From NCBI RefSeq assembly GCF_019393635.1, contig NC_057864.1, positions 83,764,882-83,828,881 on the forward strand: DNA of 64,000 bases, written 5' to 3'. Both the position numbers and the translations under genes were made by a program. Source of the DNA: Dromiciops gliroides. Lineage: Eukaryota; Chordata; Mammalia; Microbiotheria; Microbiotheriidae. The notes beneath the pieces are model-generated. The model was not told the DNA's origin. It saw only the letters and a program-made list of their open reading frames with translations, and ran no database searches. This document shows, one piece after another, positions 21,900-32,799 of this stretch (positions within the stretch are counted from its first letter, which is position 1; every line of letters begins with the position of its first letter).

Positions 21900-22230
21900 A
21901 CTGGCCTGTTAGATGGTCCCTATGCCCCAAATTCCATCTCTCATTTTTGTTCCTTTGTACATGTAATCCCCAATTCCAGGATAAATTCTGTCACCTACAT
22001 TTCCTAGAATCCTTAAGTCACATTTAGTCAAAGTTCAGGTGCCACTTCCTACATGAGAACTTTACTATATCTCCAGTTATTCATACTTAATTTGGGATTA
22101 TTTTGTATATGCTTCTTTGTGTACATATTGTATCCCTGCAGTAGAATGTAAGGTATTTGAAGACATTTATGTTTTGCATTTGTAATAGTTCCAGTATCTA
22201 GTAAAATCCATTGCATACAGTACTAGTATT
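21900..22230 (+). repeat. L2-like LINE 3' fragment
   Basis: GTTCAGGTGCCACTTCCTAC and GTAGAATGTAAGGTATTTGAAG follow the L2 3' UTR order. A further L2-like end (TAGATGCTTAATAAATG, 22648-22664) lies beyond the intervening repeats. Confidence 0.6.
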
Positions 22231-22405
22231 ACTACTGATACTATTACTTGTATCCCTACCATTACCACCTCACCATGACCATTACCACCATCACCATTAC
22301 TATTCCTACTACCATCCCACTACTTCTACATGACTACTGCTACTACCACCACCACCTTTACCACTACCACACTGCTACTACTACTACTACTACTACCAAC
22401 AATAA
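22225..22405. repeat. Impure (CTA)n/(ACC)n trinucleotide array
   Basis: Interleaved ACCATT, ACCACC and CTACTA units cover about 180 bp, purest at 22370-22396. Confidence 0.85.
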
Positions 22406-22615
22406 CAACTAGCATTTATAGAGAGCTTTAATATTTATAAATGCTTTAAAAATATTATCTCATGTTCTCCTCACATAAACCCTGGGAGGAAGGGCCTATT
22501 ATTATCTTCATTCTTAAGATGTGGAAACTCAGGCTAGTATAGGTTAAGTGACTTACCCAGAGTCCCACAGCTAGTAAATGTTTAAGGCTTGATATTAACA
22601 CAATGTCTCATGGAC
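22406..22615 (-). repeat. MIR/Ther-like SINE
   Basis: In + orientation: TAGCATTTATAGAGAGCTTTA, ATTATCTCATGTTCTCCTCA, AACTCAGGCTAGTATAGG and GTGACTTACCCAGAGTCCC. This is the reverse of a MIR-type repeat. Confidence 0.75.
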
Positions 22616-22679
22616 CTATGATATTGTTTTTGGTTAACATACAATAGATGCTTAATAAATGTTTTTTCATTCATTCATA

Positions 22680-23630
22680 AAGAGGGGCATGGTCATTTTC
22701 CATATTAAGTATGTATTTTCATTTATTTATTGCTGATGGATGTTGATTACTAAAAATTATATGGTAGAGAGGATTTTTATGCTCTATATAAGGTTGTTAG
22801 TCACTCAAGAAGACAACTAAACAGAAATGAAATATTCTGTGCATGAAGCATTACAAAGTTACATGTTAAGACTGAACTAATCTATTTATCTCATTTTTGT
22901 CTTCCCATATGAATCAAACCCACAGAGAGCCATGTTGCAAAGATGGTCTGTTGCTATTTTAATTCTATTATCTTGAGGACATATCCTATATCAAAATACT
23001 TGTTTCATTTTTGATAATGTTTTTATATTTCCTCAATCAGGTTATTACCAAAAAAAGAAAAAGAAACAATGCACTCTCACTTTGTTTTTGTTCTAAATCT
23101 ACCTTTATGTTTTGATTTGGAGGAAATTCATAGGATATAAATTTCTGAAGTTTTGAAAATATCAGTCTAAGAATTTTAAACCTGTTCTGATGTATTGATA
23201 CAGAGAAGAATGCTTTCAAGCATGACATAGGTAATCTGTACCCCCATGGAAATTGATCAGATTTGTCATTCCTGGTTCATGGAAATAGTATAGAAACATG
23301 TGCATAAAGAAATTCTAGTCACATATAATCTTCATTCAATTATTACACTTCTAGTTGACAAATAATTTCCTTATTACTTGTAGACCTATAGTAGCTAATG
23401 ATTCAATAGCTATACAAAAGGGAAAGACTACCCTTTACCTTTCCTGGTTTTCTGTTGTGAATCCTATTAGTATGTTTTGAGGTGTGTTTATGAATTTGAC
23501 TGGGGAAGGGGAGGTTTGCTCCCCTTCTCCCACTTCAGATTCTATGTAGCTGTGAGCACATAACTACTAAGCCATATCTCACATCTGTAAGGCAAAATCT
23601 GTTTCCTTTTGTATGTTTTTCTTTTTTTTT
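22680..23630. other. Unannotated sequence
   Basis: No gene or repeat recognised beyond short AT-rich frames. Confidence 0.4.
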
Positions 23631-23644
23631 TTTCTTCTAATTTT

Positions 23645-23775
23645 TTTTTTTTTGGCGGGGCAATATGGGTTAAGTGACTTGTCCAGGGTCACACAGCTAA
23701 TAAGTGGCAAGTGAACTCAGGTACTCCTGAATCCAGGGCTGGTGCTTTATCCACTGCATCACCTTGCCGCCCTTC
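23645..23775 (-). repeat. Mar1-type SINE with TSD
   Basis: Poly-T, GGCGGGGCAATATGGGTTAA ... TTGCCGCCC on the + strand. The duplication TTCTTCTAATTTT lies at 23632-23644 and 23776-23788. The body has a short internal deletion after CAAGTG. Confidence 0.9.
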
Positions 23776-23904
23776 TTCTTCTAATTTTAATCAAATAACT
23801 ACAAATCTTGAGATGGACTTTCAGGCTTTTAAGTTACCTTAATAGTTTGATAGATTTAAAGGTACTTGTTTTCCTAAAAGGAGTGGCAGGTTGCAACAAT
23901 TTTG

Positions 23905-23990
23905 CTGCAGAGTAGGTACTGTTATTATCCCATTTTAGAGTTGAGGAAACTGAAAAAAAACATGTTAAAGGACTTGTCTCTATACATAGT
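23905..23990 (-). repeat. MIR-like fragment
   Basis: GGTACTGTTATTATCCCATT, then GAGGAAACTGA matches the MIR core in reverse. Confidence 0.6.
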
Positions 23991-24164
23991 CATATATGCT
24001 GTAGTGATAAGGGTATGTTGATGTGCACTTAGTTTTTATTTAGCTAAGCTTTTAGGGAATTGACTCTAAAACTTATCTTTTTGCTTGTTTGTTATTATTG
24101 TTTTAATGGCTTTTAAGCCCTTTTATGTGTTGTTACATTTAACCTTTATATATTGTTTTAACAT

Positions 24165-24392
24165 TTGAAAAATTATTTAGGTTTTACCTCATTTGATGCT
24201 CACCAATATCCTATGAAAGAGGTGCTCTTATCACTCCCATTTGGTATTTGAGGAAACTGAAACTGAGGAAGATTAAGTGAATTGTCCAGAGTCATACAGC
24301 TAAGTTTTTAAAGACAAATTTTAATTTAGGTCTTTCTGGGTACCAAGTTCAGCCAACTCTCCAGTGCAGCACTTAGCTGCCTTTCTATAACT
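24165..24392 (-). repeat. MIR/Ther-like SINE
   Basis: ACCTCATTTGATGCTCACCA, GAGGAAACTGAAACTGAGGA, GTCATACAGCTAAG and a closing GCACTTAGCTGCCT follow the reversed full-length MIR-type order. Confidence 0.75.
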
Positions 24393-25079
24393 GATTTAAA
24401 AAATACAACAAATTCATAATAAATATATTTTTCTTTTAGAAATGGATTTCATCGAGGGGAGAAGCCAAGATAGCAGAGAAAAGGCTGTGAATCCCCCAAG
24501 CTCCTGATAAACACATCCACACACTCCAAAATAATGCCATAAGACAACCCCCAGAGCAGCCTAACCCAAATAAGTACAGAGTGAGACAAGTTTCCAGCCA
24601 AAGACAGCAATTTGTATCACCTGCTGATCTGCAACTGGGATCACCTGCTTATGGAGCAGAGAGAGAGAGGAGCTCAGCAAGTAGTCTGACCCAGCCAGTA
24701 ACAGACTGTATCTCTAGGGTCTTGGAACTTTTCCCACCAGCAGCTTCTTCTGAAGCTTGGCTTGCAGATTGGTGAGGGTGTTCATAGGTTGGTTGGGGTG
24801 AAGTGGCTGCCATCTCTGCTGGAGTTGAGGCAAAAAGCCCTGGTTCTGAACCAGTGGGACAAATCCTGTGATGGTGGCCCAGTGGGGGAAGGGCACAGGC
24901 ATGGCAAGTTTCTGATCATAGAGAATCAGATTTCAATCAGACATCTGCTTCCAGGTCGACATGAGTAAGTGTAGAAAGCAGCAGAATATATAAATGTTTT
25001 TTGGCGGGGCAAAGTAGACCAGAATACACCCTCAGAAGAAGATAATAACAAATTCAAAGCTCCAACATGCAAAGCTTCC

Positions 25080-25940
25080 AAGAAAAATATGAATTGATTT
25101 CAGGCCATGGAAGTACTTAATAGGGGCTTTGAAGAGAAACTAGGAGAGATAGAGGGAAGATTTAGAGAGATGGAGGAAAGAATGGAAAGAGAAATGAGAG
25201 CAATTCAGGAAAATCATGAGAAAAAAGTCAACAGCCAAAAGGAAAAGGAGATTAAAAAAGCTCTCTGAAGAAAATTATTGCCTAAGAATTAAGATTGAAC
25301 AAATGGAAGCTAGTGACTTTATGAGAAATTAAGACACAGTATAGGAAATCCAGATGAATAAAAAAATAGGAGGCAATATGAAATAACTCCTTGGAAAAAC
25401 AACTTACCTAGAAAATAGATCCAGAAGAGATAATTTTAAAATCAATGGAGTACGTGAAAACAATGAAAAAATAAGAGTTTAGACAGCATCTTTTAAGAGT
25501 TTGTCAGGGAAGATTCCCCTGATATTCTGGAATAATAAAGCAAAATAGAAATTGAAAAAATCCACTGATCACCTCCTGAAAGAGATCCCAAAAGAAAGCC
25601 CTCCAGGAATACTATAGCCAAATTCCAGAGCTCCCAGGTCAAGGAAAAAATATTGCAGGCAGCTAGAAAAAAGGAATTCAAATACTGTGGAGCTAAAGGC
25701 AGGATAACACAAGATCTAGCAGTATCTACATTAAAGGAAGAGAGGGCATATAATAGGATATTCTGGAGGGCAAAGGAACAGGGACTACAGCCAAGAATCA
25801 CCTACCCAGCAAAACTGCGTATAATCTTTTAGGGGAAAAATGGGACTTCAAAGAAAAAGAGGACATTCAGGCATTTGTGATGAAAAGACCTGAACTGAAT
25901 AGAAAATTCGACTTTCAAACAGAAGATCATAGCGAAGCAT
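25080..25940 (+). pseudogene. L1-type ORF1 remnant in element 2
   Basis: It carries the coiled-coil text (ATGGAAAGAGAAATGAGAGC), the TTGGAAAAACAACTTACCTAG start of the RRM region, the TCCACTGATCACCTCCTGAA (SPPE) block and the AGACCTGAACTGAATAGAAA (RPELNRK) end. Several stops interrupt it. It would have encoded the RNA-binding ORF1p. Confidence 0.7.
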
Positions 25941-26137
25941 AAAAAGGTAAACAGGAAGAAGAAATCATTAGGGATATTCAAATATTAAACTGTTTATATT
26001 CCTACCTGGGAAGATAGTACTTCTCACTCATAAAATCATTCTCAGTATTAGGACAGCTAAAAGGAATATACTTAGAGGGCACGGGTGTGAATTGGATATG
26101 AAGGGATGATATTGGTAAAGCATTTATTTTTTGTTTA

Positions 26138-26256
26138 TCAATGTTTTTTGTGGGGCAGACAGGGTGGGGTAGCATATTTCTGGGCCCAGATTTGGTCTTG
26201 GGTTGTCCTGGGTGCAGGGCAGGTGCTTTGTCCACTGTGTCACCTAGCTGACCAAT
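26138..26256 (-). repeat. Degraded Mar1-type SINE within the spacer of element 2
   Basis: TTTTTTGTGGGGCAGACAGG ... GGTGCTTTGTCCACTGTGTCACCTAGCTG is the reversed SINE with a large internal loss. Confidence 0.65.
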
Positions 26257-27269
26257 GATGACATCTTCAAAATACTGTTAAGGAGTAAGAGGAATGAACT
26301 GGAAGCAAGGGAAAGGAAGGGGTGGATTGGGGAAAAGTAGTTCATATAAAAGAAACAAGAAAAAGCTTATGGAATGGGGAGGAAAATAGGGAAGGAGTGG
26401 GGAAGTAAGTGAGTCTTATTCTTATTAGAATTGGCTCATAGAAGTAATAACATACATACTCAAGTGGGTATAGTAATAGATTGTGCCATAAGGGAAAGTG
26501 GAAGGGGAAGGAGATGGGGGGGATTAAGGAAGGAAGGGCAGATTGGGGGAGGTGATAGTAAAAAGCAAAACACTTTCAAGGAGGTCTAGGCTTAAGGAAG
26601 ATAGAAAATTGAGTAAATATCAAGGGGACAGAATAAGATGGAGGGTAATATAGTTAGCAATAGTAACTGTGAAAGAAATGATGAACAGGATGATATCAGA
26701 AGGACATATGAAAAATGCAAACTATCAACAGAGGAAGAACTGATGGTACTTGAATACAAATTGAAGTATAATTTTATTTAACTCCTCTTTCTAAAGTTAT
26801 TTTGTCTATTTTCTTTCACAACCTGACTAATGTGAAGATGTTTTGCATAACTGCACATGCATGACTTATATCGAATTGCTTGATTTTATAGGGAAGGTCA
26901 AGGAGAGAGGGAGGAAGAAAATTTAGAACACAAAGTTTTACAAAATCAATGTGAAAAGTATTGATGAGCAGGGGGAGTTCAGAGCAACCTGGAGGGACTT
27001 AAATGTTGTGATGCTGACTTTGAGCAGCAGAACCAGGAGAACACTGTACATAGTAACAGCAACACTGTGTGATGAACAATGGTGATAGAATTGGCTCTTT
27101 TTAGCAATGCAATCATCCAAACAATTTTAAAGAATTTATTGATAAAAAAATGTTCTCAATATACAGAAAAAAGAACTGTGGGTTATGAATACAGATTGAG
27201 CCATAAAAAAGAAATGGATTTCATCAATGACAAACACGCTGAAATTATTTTAAATACTGATCCAGTCAA

Positions 27270-27365
27270 GTAATACATTAATCAACTAATATGTGCCAAA
27301 CACTGTAGTAAGTTGTGGGGATACAGAAAGAGGCAAAAGACAGTCCCTGTGTTCAACCAGATTTA
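27270..27365 (+). repeat. Ancient interspersed repeat fragment
   Basis: CTAATATGTGCCAAACACTGTAGTAAG, then GGGGATACAGAAAGAGGCAAAAGACAGTCCC belongs to the therian 'CACCTACTATGTGCC' repeat pattern. The family is not assigned. Confidence 0.5.
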
Positions 27366-27369
27366 AATA

Positions 27370-29600
27370 TATCCTATATTATTTGTTTAAATGGCATCAA
27401 TTCTTTATAGCATTGTTTGTTTGTTTTTTCATCTTATAAGCATTATAACTGAGTGGGATTCTTGAAGAAGATAAGGCTATCATTGATACATGAATTGCCA
27501 TTTTTTGATCTAGTAGTTCTTGACCTATAATAAATTATATTTTTATCGCTCAAAAGAAACCATTTTGTATTCCTATTGCCTACAGTAGGTATGGAAAGCT
27601 TTCTATGATTTGTTATAATTTGATATTCAGTGTCCAAAGGATGAATATATTTTGAACTTTGGTCCTTAATATTTGGTTTAAAGTATAAGGTATAGAAGTA
27701 AAAGAGAGGGTTGTAGTTAATGGATGCCTTAGCTCCCTTCTTTTACTTTAATAATTAACATCAAAATTTGGGAGGAGAAGACAAAATTCTATGCTGTGCT
27801 TTTGTTTTAGTTATTTTTAATGAATTCCCTTGGCACTTTCATCTGTGATGAAACAAATAAGTAGAAATAGCTGTCTTAGACAGGATTTTTCAAAACCAAA
27901 ATCTTGAACAATTATCCCACATGCAACTCTGGATTACAGGCAGGGTTGTGGTGAGTTGGTTTGAATTTCTGCTTCCCATTCTGCTGACAATTTCTTATGT
28001 TGTTACAGCTCTTTCTTTCTCTACAATGTCTTTCATCATAGTGCCTATCCCCTCTGGCAGACTCAATAGCAACAAATCTGTAAAGAAGAAACTTCCATTT
28101 AGTTGGAACCATGTCAGGTGAATGGCAAGGGTTGTGACACATAAAGCATTTTAGTCTAGTAACAATGATGAATCCCATGAAATGTCCATATTTTATGTCA
28201 GTCTGAGGTTCTTAGGCTGTACGTCCTCAATTCTCTTTGAACTGCTATACTTAGTGGTGACGATTCCTCCAAATCCATCACTGAGCTGTTAGATCTCCCT
28301 TGTTTTTATGTGAGAAAAATTGTAGGTAATTGGGACAATGCTTATATTTGAATTTGATTATATAGAAAAAACATGCAAACTATTTTATAATGGTGCACTG
28401 GCAAAGAAAGTTTCTCTTTTTTTTTTCGGTCTGTTTCCAGTTTCATAGACATACACATAGCAAGCAAAATTGAGCTGACTCCTGAACTGAATTGAAGTAT
28501 AGTTAAATATAGTTAATGGTAAAGCACATTATATGTTCAGGTAATGACTGTTGATTCCTAGTAACTGTATGGAAGAATAAATTTAAGAAACAGCTTCAGA
28601 GAAGACAAGAAGTGTAGGAAAATTTCAGATGGTTTGAGATCTGATGTTTTTGAATATTATTTTCTCTATTTAGAAGAAATTGTGTAGTAATAAGAAACAT
28701 ACTTTTTTTATAAATAGGGTGCTAATTTAAGAAGAGGATCGAGTTTTCTGACTAGAATGCAGTAAAACAAAAAATAGTGTCTCAGGAAGACTCCTACTTA
28801 ATGTCTTAATGTCTTTCACTGATTAACTGCTTTTTCATACCCCCAATTGTGGATCCCATGGCTTTGTTCTTGGTCATCATCTCATTAGGCTATGCTTTTG
28901 GCCCTAGAAAGTTTAAAACATTAGCAACCTTAAAGTGATCAATTATAACATATAGCCCCTATATTTCTTTATAAACAGTTCTGATTTTTCCACAGAATAC
29001 CAATTTTACATTTTAAGCTATCTGCTTCATCTAGATGTGAAACTGGCACTTGGAACTGAAAATATTTCAAACTGAATTTTTCGATTCTTCTTCAAAATAT
29101 AACTTTCTCCCTCCTTTCCTATGCATGCTAATGGCTTCAGTTAGACAGGCTCAAAACTTGGAAATTTTAAAAACCTAGCTAGTTAATATTGAGAAAAGAA
29201 AATAGTGATTACAAAGAACATAAAAAGCTCCAAGAAGGGGTCTTTAAGCAGATTTGAAACTTGTTAAATGACTTAATAATGACAACATGTTACTATATTC
29301 TATTCATATTTATTAATTGTTCAATGTTTATCAAATATACCCAAACATGAATAAATCATTTTAAAAACCCAGAAAAACTAAAACAGAAAATCGAAACAAT
29401 GGATTCCAGAGTCAGGATGTAAAAATGATCCTAACAACCTCTAGTGGTCCAAATTAAGGAGAATGAAATTTAATAGAAAACAATAAAGACTTTTTAAAAA
29501 TCCAATTTCACAAGAAGATGTGGTTAGGTAGCAGTAACTAACAATATTTGAGAGTTTTTAGTGAAATGAAAGCTCAATAAGCATCAGCAATATATTATAC
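27370..29600. other. Unannotated sequence with one unassigned 88-codon minus frame
   Basis: No repeat family or gene was recognised over 2.2 kb. A minus-strand frame at 27912-28178 (MGFIIVTRLKCFMCHNPC..., Cys/His-rich) stands out only slightly from background. I cannot link it to a known protein. A pyrimidine tract plus CAG (minus strand, about 28077-28091) upstream of its middle looks like a 3' splice site but is weak evidence alone. Confidence 0.35.
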
Positions 29601-29619
29601 TAGTAAAGAAAGTTCATGA

Positions 29620-29962
29620 ACTCTTCCACTGTACTGGGGCATATAGTAGTCTCTGCTGCCGCTGCCACTGCCGCTAGAGCTGCCACAACCACTAGCACCA
29701 CCACAACCGCTACTGACATGTTCCAGGGGTGGGAGAATGAGGGTGGCAAGCCAAGCTCCAGGATAATGAAACCCCCTGGAGGAGACTCAAGCCATCTCTT
29801 TAGAACTCCAAAAAGCCAAATAGACCAAATAGAATGGCATTTAATATCTTTGGAGCATCTGAGGAACCTCAGAATACACCCAAAATGTCAAATCCTCCAG
29901 GAGACAAAGGAAATGCTTTCTTTGAAGGGCCTACTCCTGTGCAGGCTCAATATTGTGAGAAT
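29620..29962 (+). pseudogene. JPT2: Processed pseudogene of JPT2 (HN1L), 5' part
   Basis: From ATG 29718 the frame reads MFQGWENEGGKPSSRIMKPP and GGDSSHLF. After a frameshift it gives MAFNIFGASEEPQNTPKMSN, PPGDKG and PTPVQAQY. These match in order the start of JPT2 (MFQ..EGG..SR.MKPPGGESSNLFG; MASNIFG.TEEPQN.PK.TNPPGGKG; STPVQ). JPT2 (Jupiter microtubule-associated homolog 2) is a small disordered protein with PPGG repeats. Codons run through without introns, so this is a retrocopy, and a GC-rich 5' UTR-like stretch (29650-29710) precedes it. An L1 chimera interrupts it at 29962; the rest is at 32800. Confidence 0.8.
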
Positions 29963-30717
29963 GGGGGAGGCGGAGCCAAGATGGCAGAGGAGAGGCTGCG
30001 ACTCCCACAAGCTCCAGATAAACTTGTCCTTTCACGCCCAAATAATGCAGTAAAAAAAACAAAACCCAGAACAGCCTAATGCACATAAGAACAGAGTGAG
30101 ACTATTTCTCCGCAAAAGAGGGCAATTCTGATCACCTACTGATCAGGCTGAACAGCTCAGCGCGCAGTCCAGACCAAGCCAGGGACAGTGCTTCCAGCGC
30201 ATGTCAGAGTCTTCAGCACCAGCAGCTTCTGAGGCTCTGATCACAGACTGGTGAGCGGGTTCAGCGGCAGCCTGGGGTGAAGTGGAGGTAGTATCTACTG
30301 GAGTTGGGGCAAAGCGCCCTGGGTCTGAACCAGTGGGCTGAATTGAGTGGTGGTGGCCGAGTGGGGGAGGGGCAAAAGCCCACCAAGCTTCTGACCATAG
30401 AGAATCAGAGTTCAATCAGACTTCTGTTTCCGGGTCAAAGAGAAAGCAGCCCTGTGATTACTCACAAGCCAGGCAGGCTGAGAAGAAGCCCAATCACCCC
30501 CTGGGCCACGCGGTAGCACCAACAGTGTGTTCTGGAAGCAGTGCTACACTTTAAGAAGGAGTAAAAAGCCAAGAAATAGTAAGCCAGGATGAGTAGGTAG
30601 AGAAAGCAGAAGACCATCGAAAACTTCTTTGGGGGAAAGGTAGACCACAATACATCCTCAGAAGAAGAAGATAATAACAGGGTCAAAGCTCCAACATCCA
30701 AAGCTTCCAAGAAAAAT

Positions 30718-31652
30718 ATGAACTGGTCTCAGGCCATGGAAGCTCTCAAAAGGGACTTTGAAGAGAAAGTAGGAGAGATAGAACGAAGATGTAGAGAAAG
30801 AGAGGAAGGAATGGAAAGAGAAATGAGAGCAATGCAGGAGAGTCATGAGAAAAATATCAACAGTTTGAAAAGCCAAATAGAAAAGGAGATTAAAAAACTG
30901 TCTGCTGAAAATAATTGCCTAAGAATTAGGATTGAATAAATGGAAGCTAGTGATTTTATGAGAAATCAAGACACAGTAAAGCAAATCCAATTGAATGAAA
31001 AAATAAAGGGCAATGTGAAATATCTCCTTGGAAAAACAGCTGACCTGGAAAATAAATCTAGGAGAGATAATTTGAAAATCATTGGACTACCTGAAAACCA
31101 TGACCAAAACAAGAGCTTAGACACTATCCTCCAAGAGATTGTAAGGGAAAAGTGCCCTGATATTTTAGAAGCAGAAGCTAAAATAGAAATTGAAAGAATC
31201 CACTGATCACCTCCTGAAAGAGATCCCAAAAGGAAAACCTCCAGGAATATTATAGCCAAATTCCAGAACTCCCAGGTCAAGGAGAAAATATTGCAAGCAG
31301 CTAGAAAAAGGAATTCAAATACTGTGGAGCTCCAATAAGGATAAAGCAAGATCTAGCAGCTTCTACATTAAAGGACCAGAGGGCATGGAATATGATATTC
31401 CAGAGGGCAAAGGAACTGGGACTACAGGCAAAAATCACATACCCAGCAAAACTAAGCATCATCTTTCAGAGGAAAACATGGAATTTCAATGAGAAAGATT
31501 TTCAAGCATTTGTTATGAAAAGACCTGAACTGAATAGAAAATTTGACTTTCAAAAACAAGACCCTGGAGAAGCATATAAAGATAAACAGGAAAAAGACTT
31601 CATGAGGGATATTAAAAGATCAAACTGTTTATATTCCTACATGGGAAGATAA
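30718..31652 (+). pseudogene. L1 ORF1 in the chimeric element
   Basis: MNWSQAMEALKRDFEEKVGE starts the readable part (30718; a true start upstream is not evident). Coiled coil follows, with a stop at 30937. MEASDFMRNQDTVKQI, then RRDNLKIIGLPENHDQ (RRM region) follow, with another stop at 31204 before SPPERDPK. A frameshift lies near 31310, and the C-terminal domain ends RPELNRKFDFQKQDPGEAYK. It is better preserved than the other + strand copies. Product role: L1 RNP assembly; here dead. Confidence 0.8.
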
Positions 31653-31694
31653 AAAGTCTCTGGGCATAGGTTTCCAACTGTTTTTCAGACATCT

Positions 31695-31850
31695 TTTTTT
31701 TCGGGGGTGAGGGGTTTAGGGCATGGGAAGCAATCAAGGTTAAGTGACTTGCCCAGGGACACACAGCTAGTAAGTGTCTGAAGCCATATTTGAACTCAGA
31801 TCCTCCTAACTCTGGGCTGATGCTCTATCCACTTTGCCACGTAGCTGCCT
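31695..31850 (-). repeat. Mar1-type SINE
   Basis: T-run, GTTAAGTGACTTGCCCAGGG ... GCCACGTAGCTGCCT on the + strand, between AGACATCTT and AGATGTCTT, a possible imperfect TSD. Confidence 0.85.
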
Positions 31851-32393
31851 TAGATGTCTTGAATTGGATGCCCAGTAGACATCTTAAATTCAGTATGTCC
31901 AAAACACAACCCACTGTCTTTTCCTCTAAACATTCCCCCCCACCCCACTCGATCTTTCCTATTACTGTAGAAGGCAACACCATCCTTCCCGTCCCTCAGG
32001 CTTGCAATCTAGGAGTCAGCCTGAATTCCTCAATATCTCACCCCCAAAATTCAGCCTCTTGCCAGGGCCTGCCAATTCCACTTTTGCAAAGCTATCTTCT
32101 GAATATTCCCTTTTCTTTACTCTGACACTGCCATCACTCTAGTATAGGCCCTCATCACCTCATGCCTGGATTATTGCAATAACCTGCTGGTGGGTCTGCC
32201 TGCATTAAATCTCTCCCCATTCCAATCCATTATCCATTCAGCCACTAAAGTTATTTTCTTAAAGCCCAGTTGTGATCATGTCACTTCTCTACTCAATAAA
32301 CTCCAGTGGCTTCCTACTGCCTCCTGGAACAAATATAAAATGCTCCTTTTGGCTTTCAAAGCCCTTATTAACCTGGCTCTCTCCTACCTTTCC

Positions 32394-32540
32394 TTTTTTT
32401 TTTTTTTTTTTGGTGGGGCAATGGGGGTTAAGTGACTTGCCCAGGGTCACACAGCTAGCAAGTATCTGAGGCAGGATTTGAACTCAGGTCCTCCTGAATC
32501 CAGGGCTGCTGCTTTATCCACTGCGCCACCTGGCTGCCCC
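32394..32540 (-). repeat. Mar1-type SINE with perfect TSD
   Basis: The 15-bp duplication CTCTCCTACCTTTCC lies at 32379-32393 and 32541-32555. Full-length body with a T-run of about 19. Confidence 0.95.
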
Positions 32541-32799
32541 CTCTCCTACCTTTCCAATCTTCTTATACCTTTCTCCTTGATGGGTACTCTGATCCGGTGA
32601 CATTGGCCTTCTGGCTGTCCCCCATGTATCAAAGGCTCTTACCCCTTTACCCTGACTACTGACCTCCCTGGATTCCTTTAAATTCCAACTAAAATCCCAC
32701 CTTCTTCAGGAAACCTTCCCTAATACCTCTTAATTCCAACCCTTCCCCTCTCCTAAATATATGTCTTATTTATCCTGTAAAAAAAAATATTGTGTGAAT

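Larger units (their letters stand above)
24454..27209 (+). mobile_element. HAL1-like non-autonomous L1 derivative with 16-bp TSD (element 2)
   Basis: The perfect duplication AGAAATGGATTTCATC lies at 24438-24453 and 27210-27225. Inside, in order: L1 5' terminus (GAGAAGCCAAGATAGCAGAG), 5' UTR, ORF1 remains (about 25080-25940), long spacer with a degraded SINE, the first ORF2 codons (ATG at 26638: MEGNIVSNSNCERNDE), then directly 3' UTR text (26745-26945). A second L1 3' coding/UTR piece (26948-27203) ends in CATAAAAAA. The whole endonuclease and reverse transcriptase are absent. The doubled 3' end is odd and could be a later insertion or a rearrangement during integration. Confidence 0.8.
31653..32780 (+). 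repeat. L2-like LINE 3' region within the chimera
   Basis: Landmarks in order: GTATGTCCAAAACACAACCCA, GCCTGGATTATTGCAATAAC, CAGCCACTAAAGTTATTTTC, CTCAATAAACTCCAGTGGCT, CAACTAAAATCCCACCTTCT and TATTTATCCTGT. This follows the L2 3' UTR but stops short of the usual GCTTAATAAATG end and carries an A-run instead. Confidence 0.65.
29963..32785 (+). mobile_element. Chimeric retro-insertion: L1 5' half joined to an L2-like 3' half
   Basis: TSDs AATATTGTGAGAAT (29949-29962) and AATATTGTGTGAAT (32786-32799, one mismatch) flank it, and it splits the JPT2 retrocopy. The 5' part is a full L1 start (GGCGGAGCCAAGATGGCAG, 5' UTR, ORF1). At about 31652, just past ORF1 (CATGGGAAGAT), the L1 text ends and an L2-like 3' region begins (31653-32780), closing in an A-run next to the TSD. 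Two younger SINEs sit in the L2-like part. No ORF2 sequence is present. A template switch between an L2-containing transcript and L1 RNA would explain it. Confidence 0.7.

Noticed and set aside
22225-22405. CRISPR-like or minisatellite array
   Set aside because: It is an impure trinucleotide repeat with no spacer structure.
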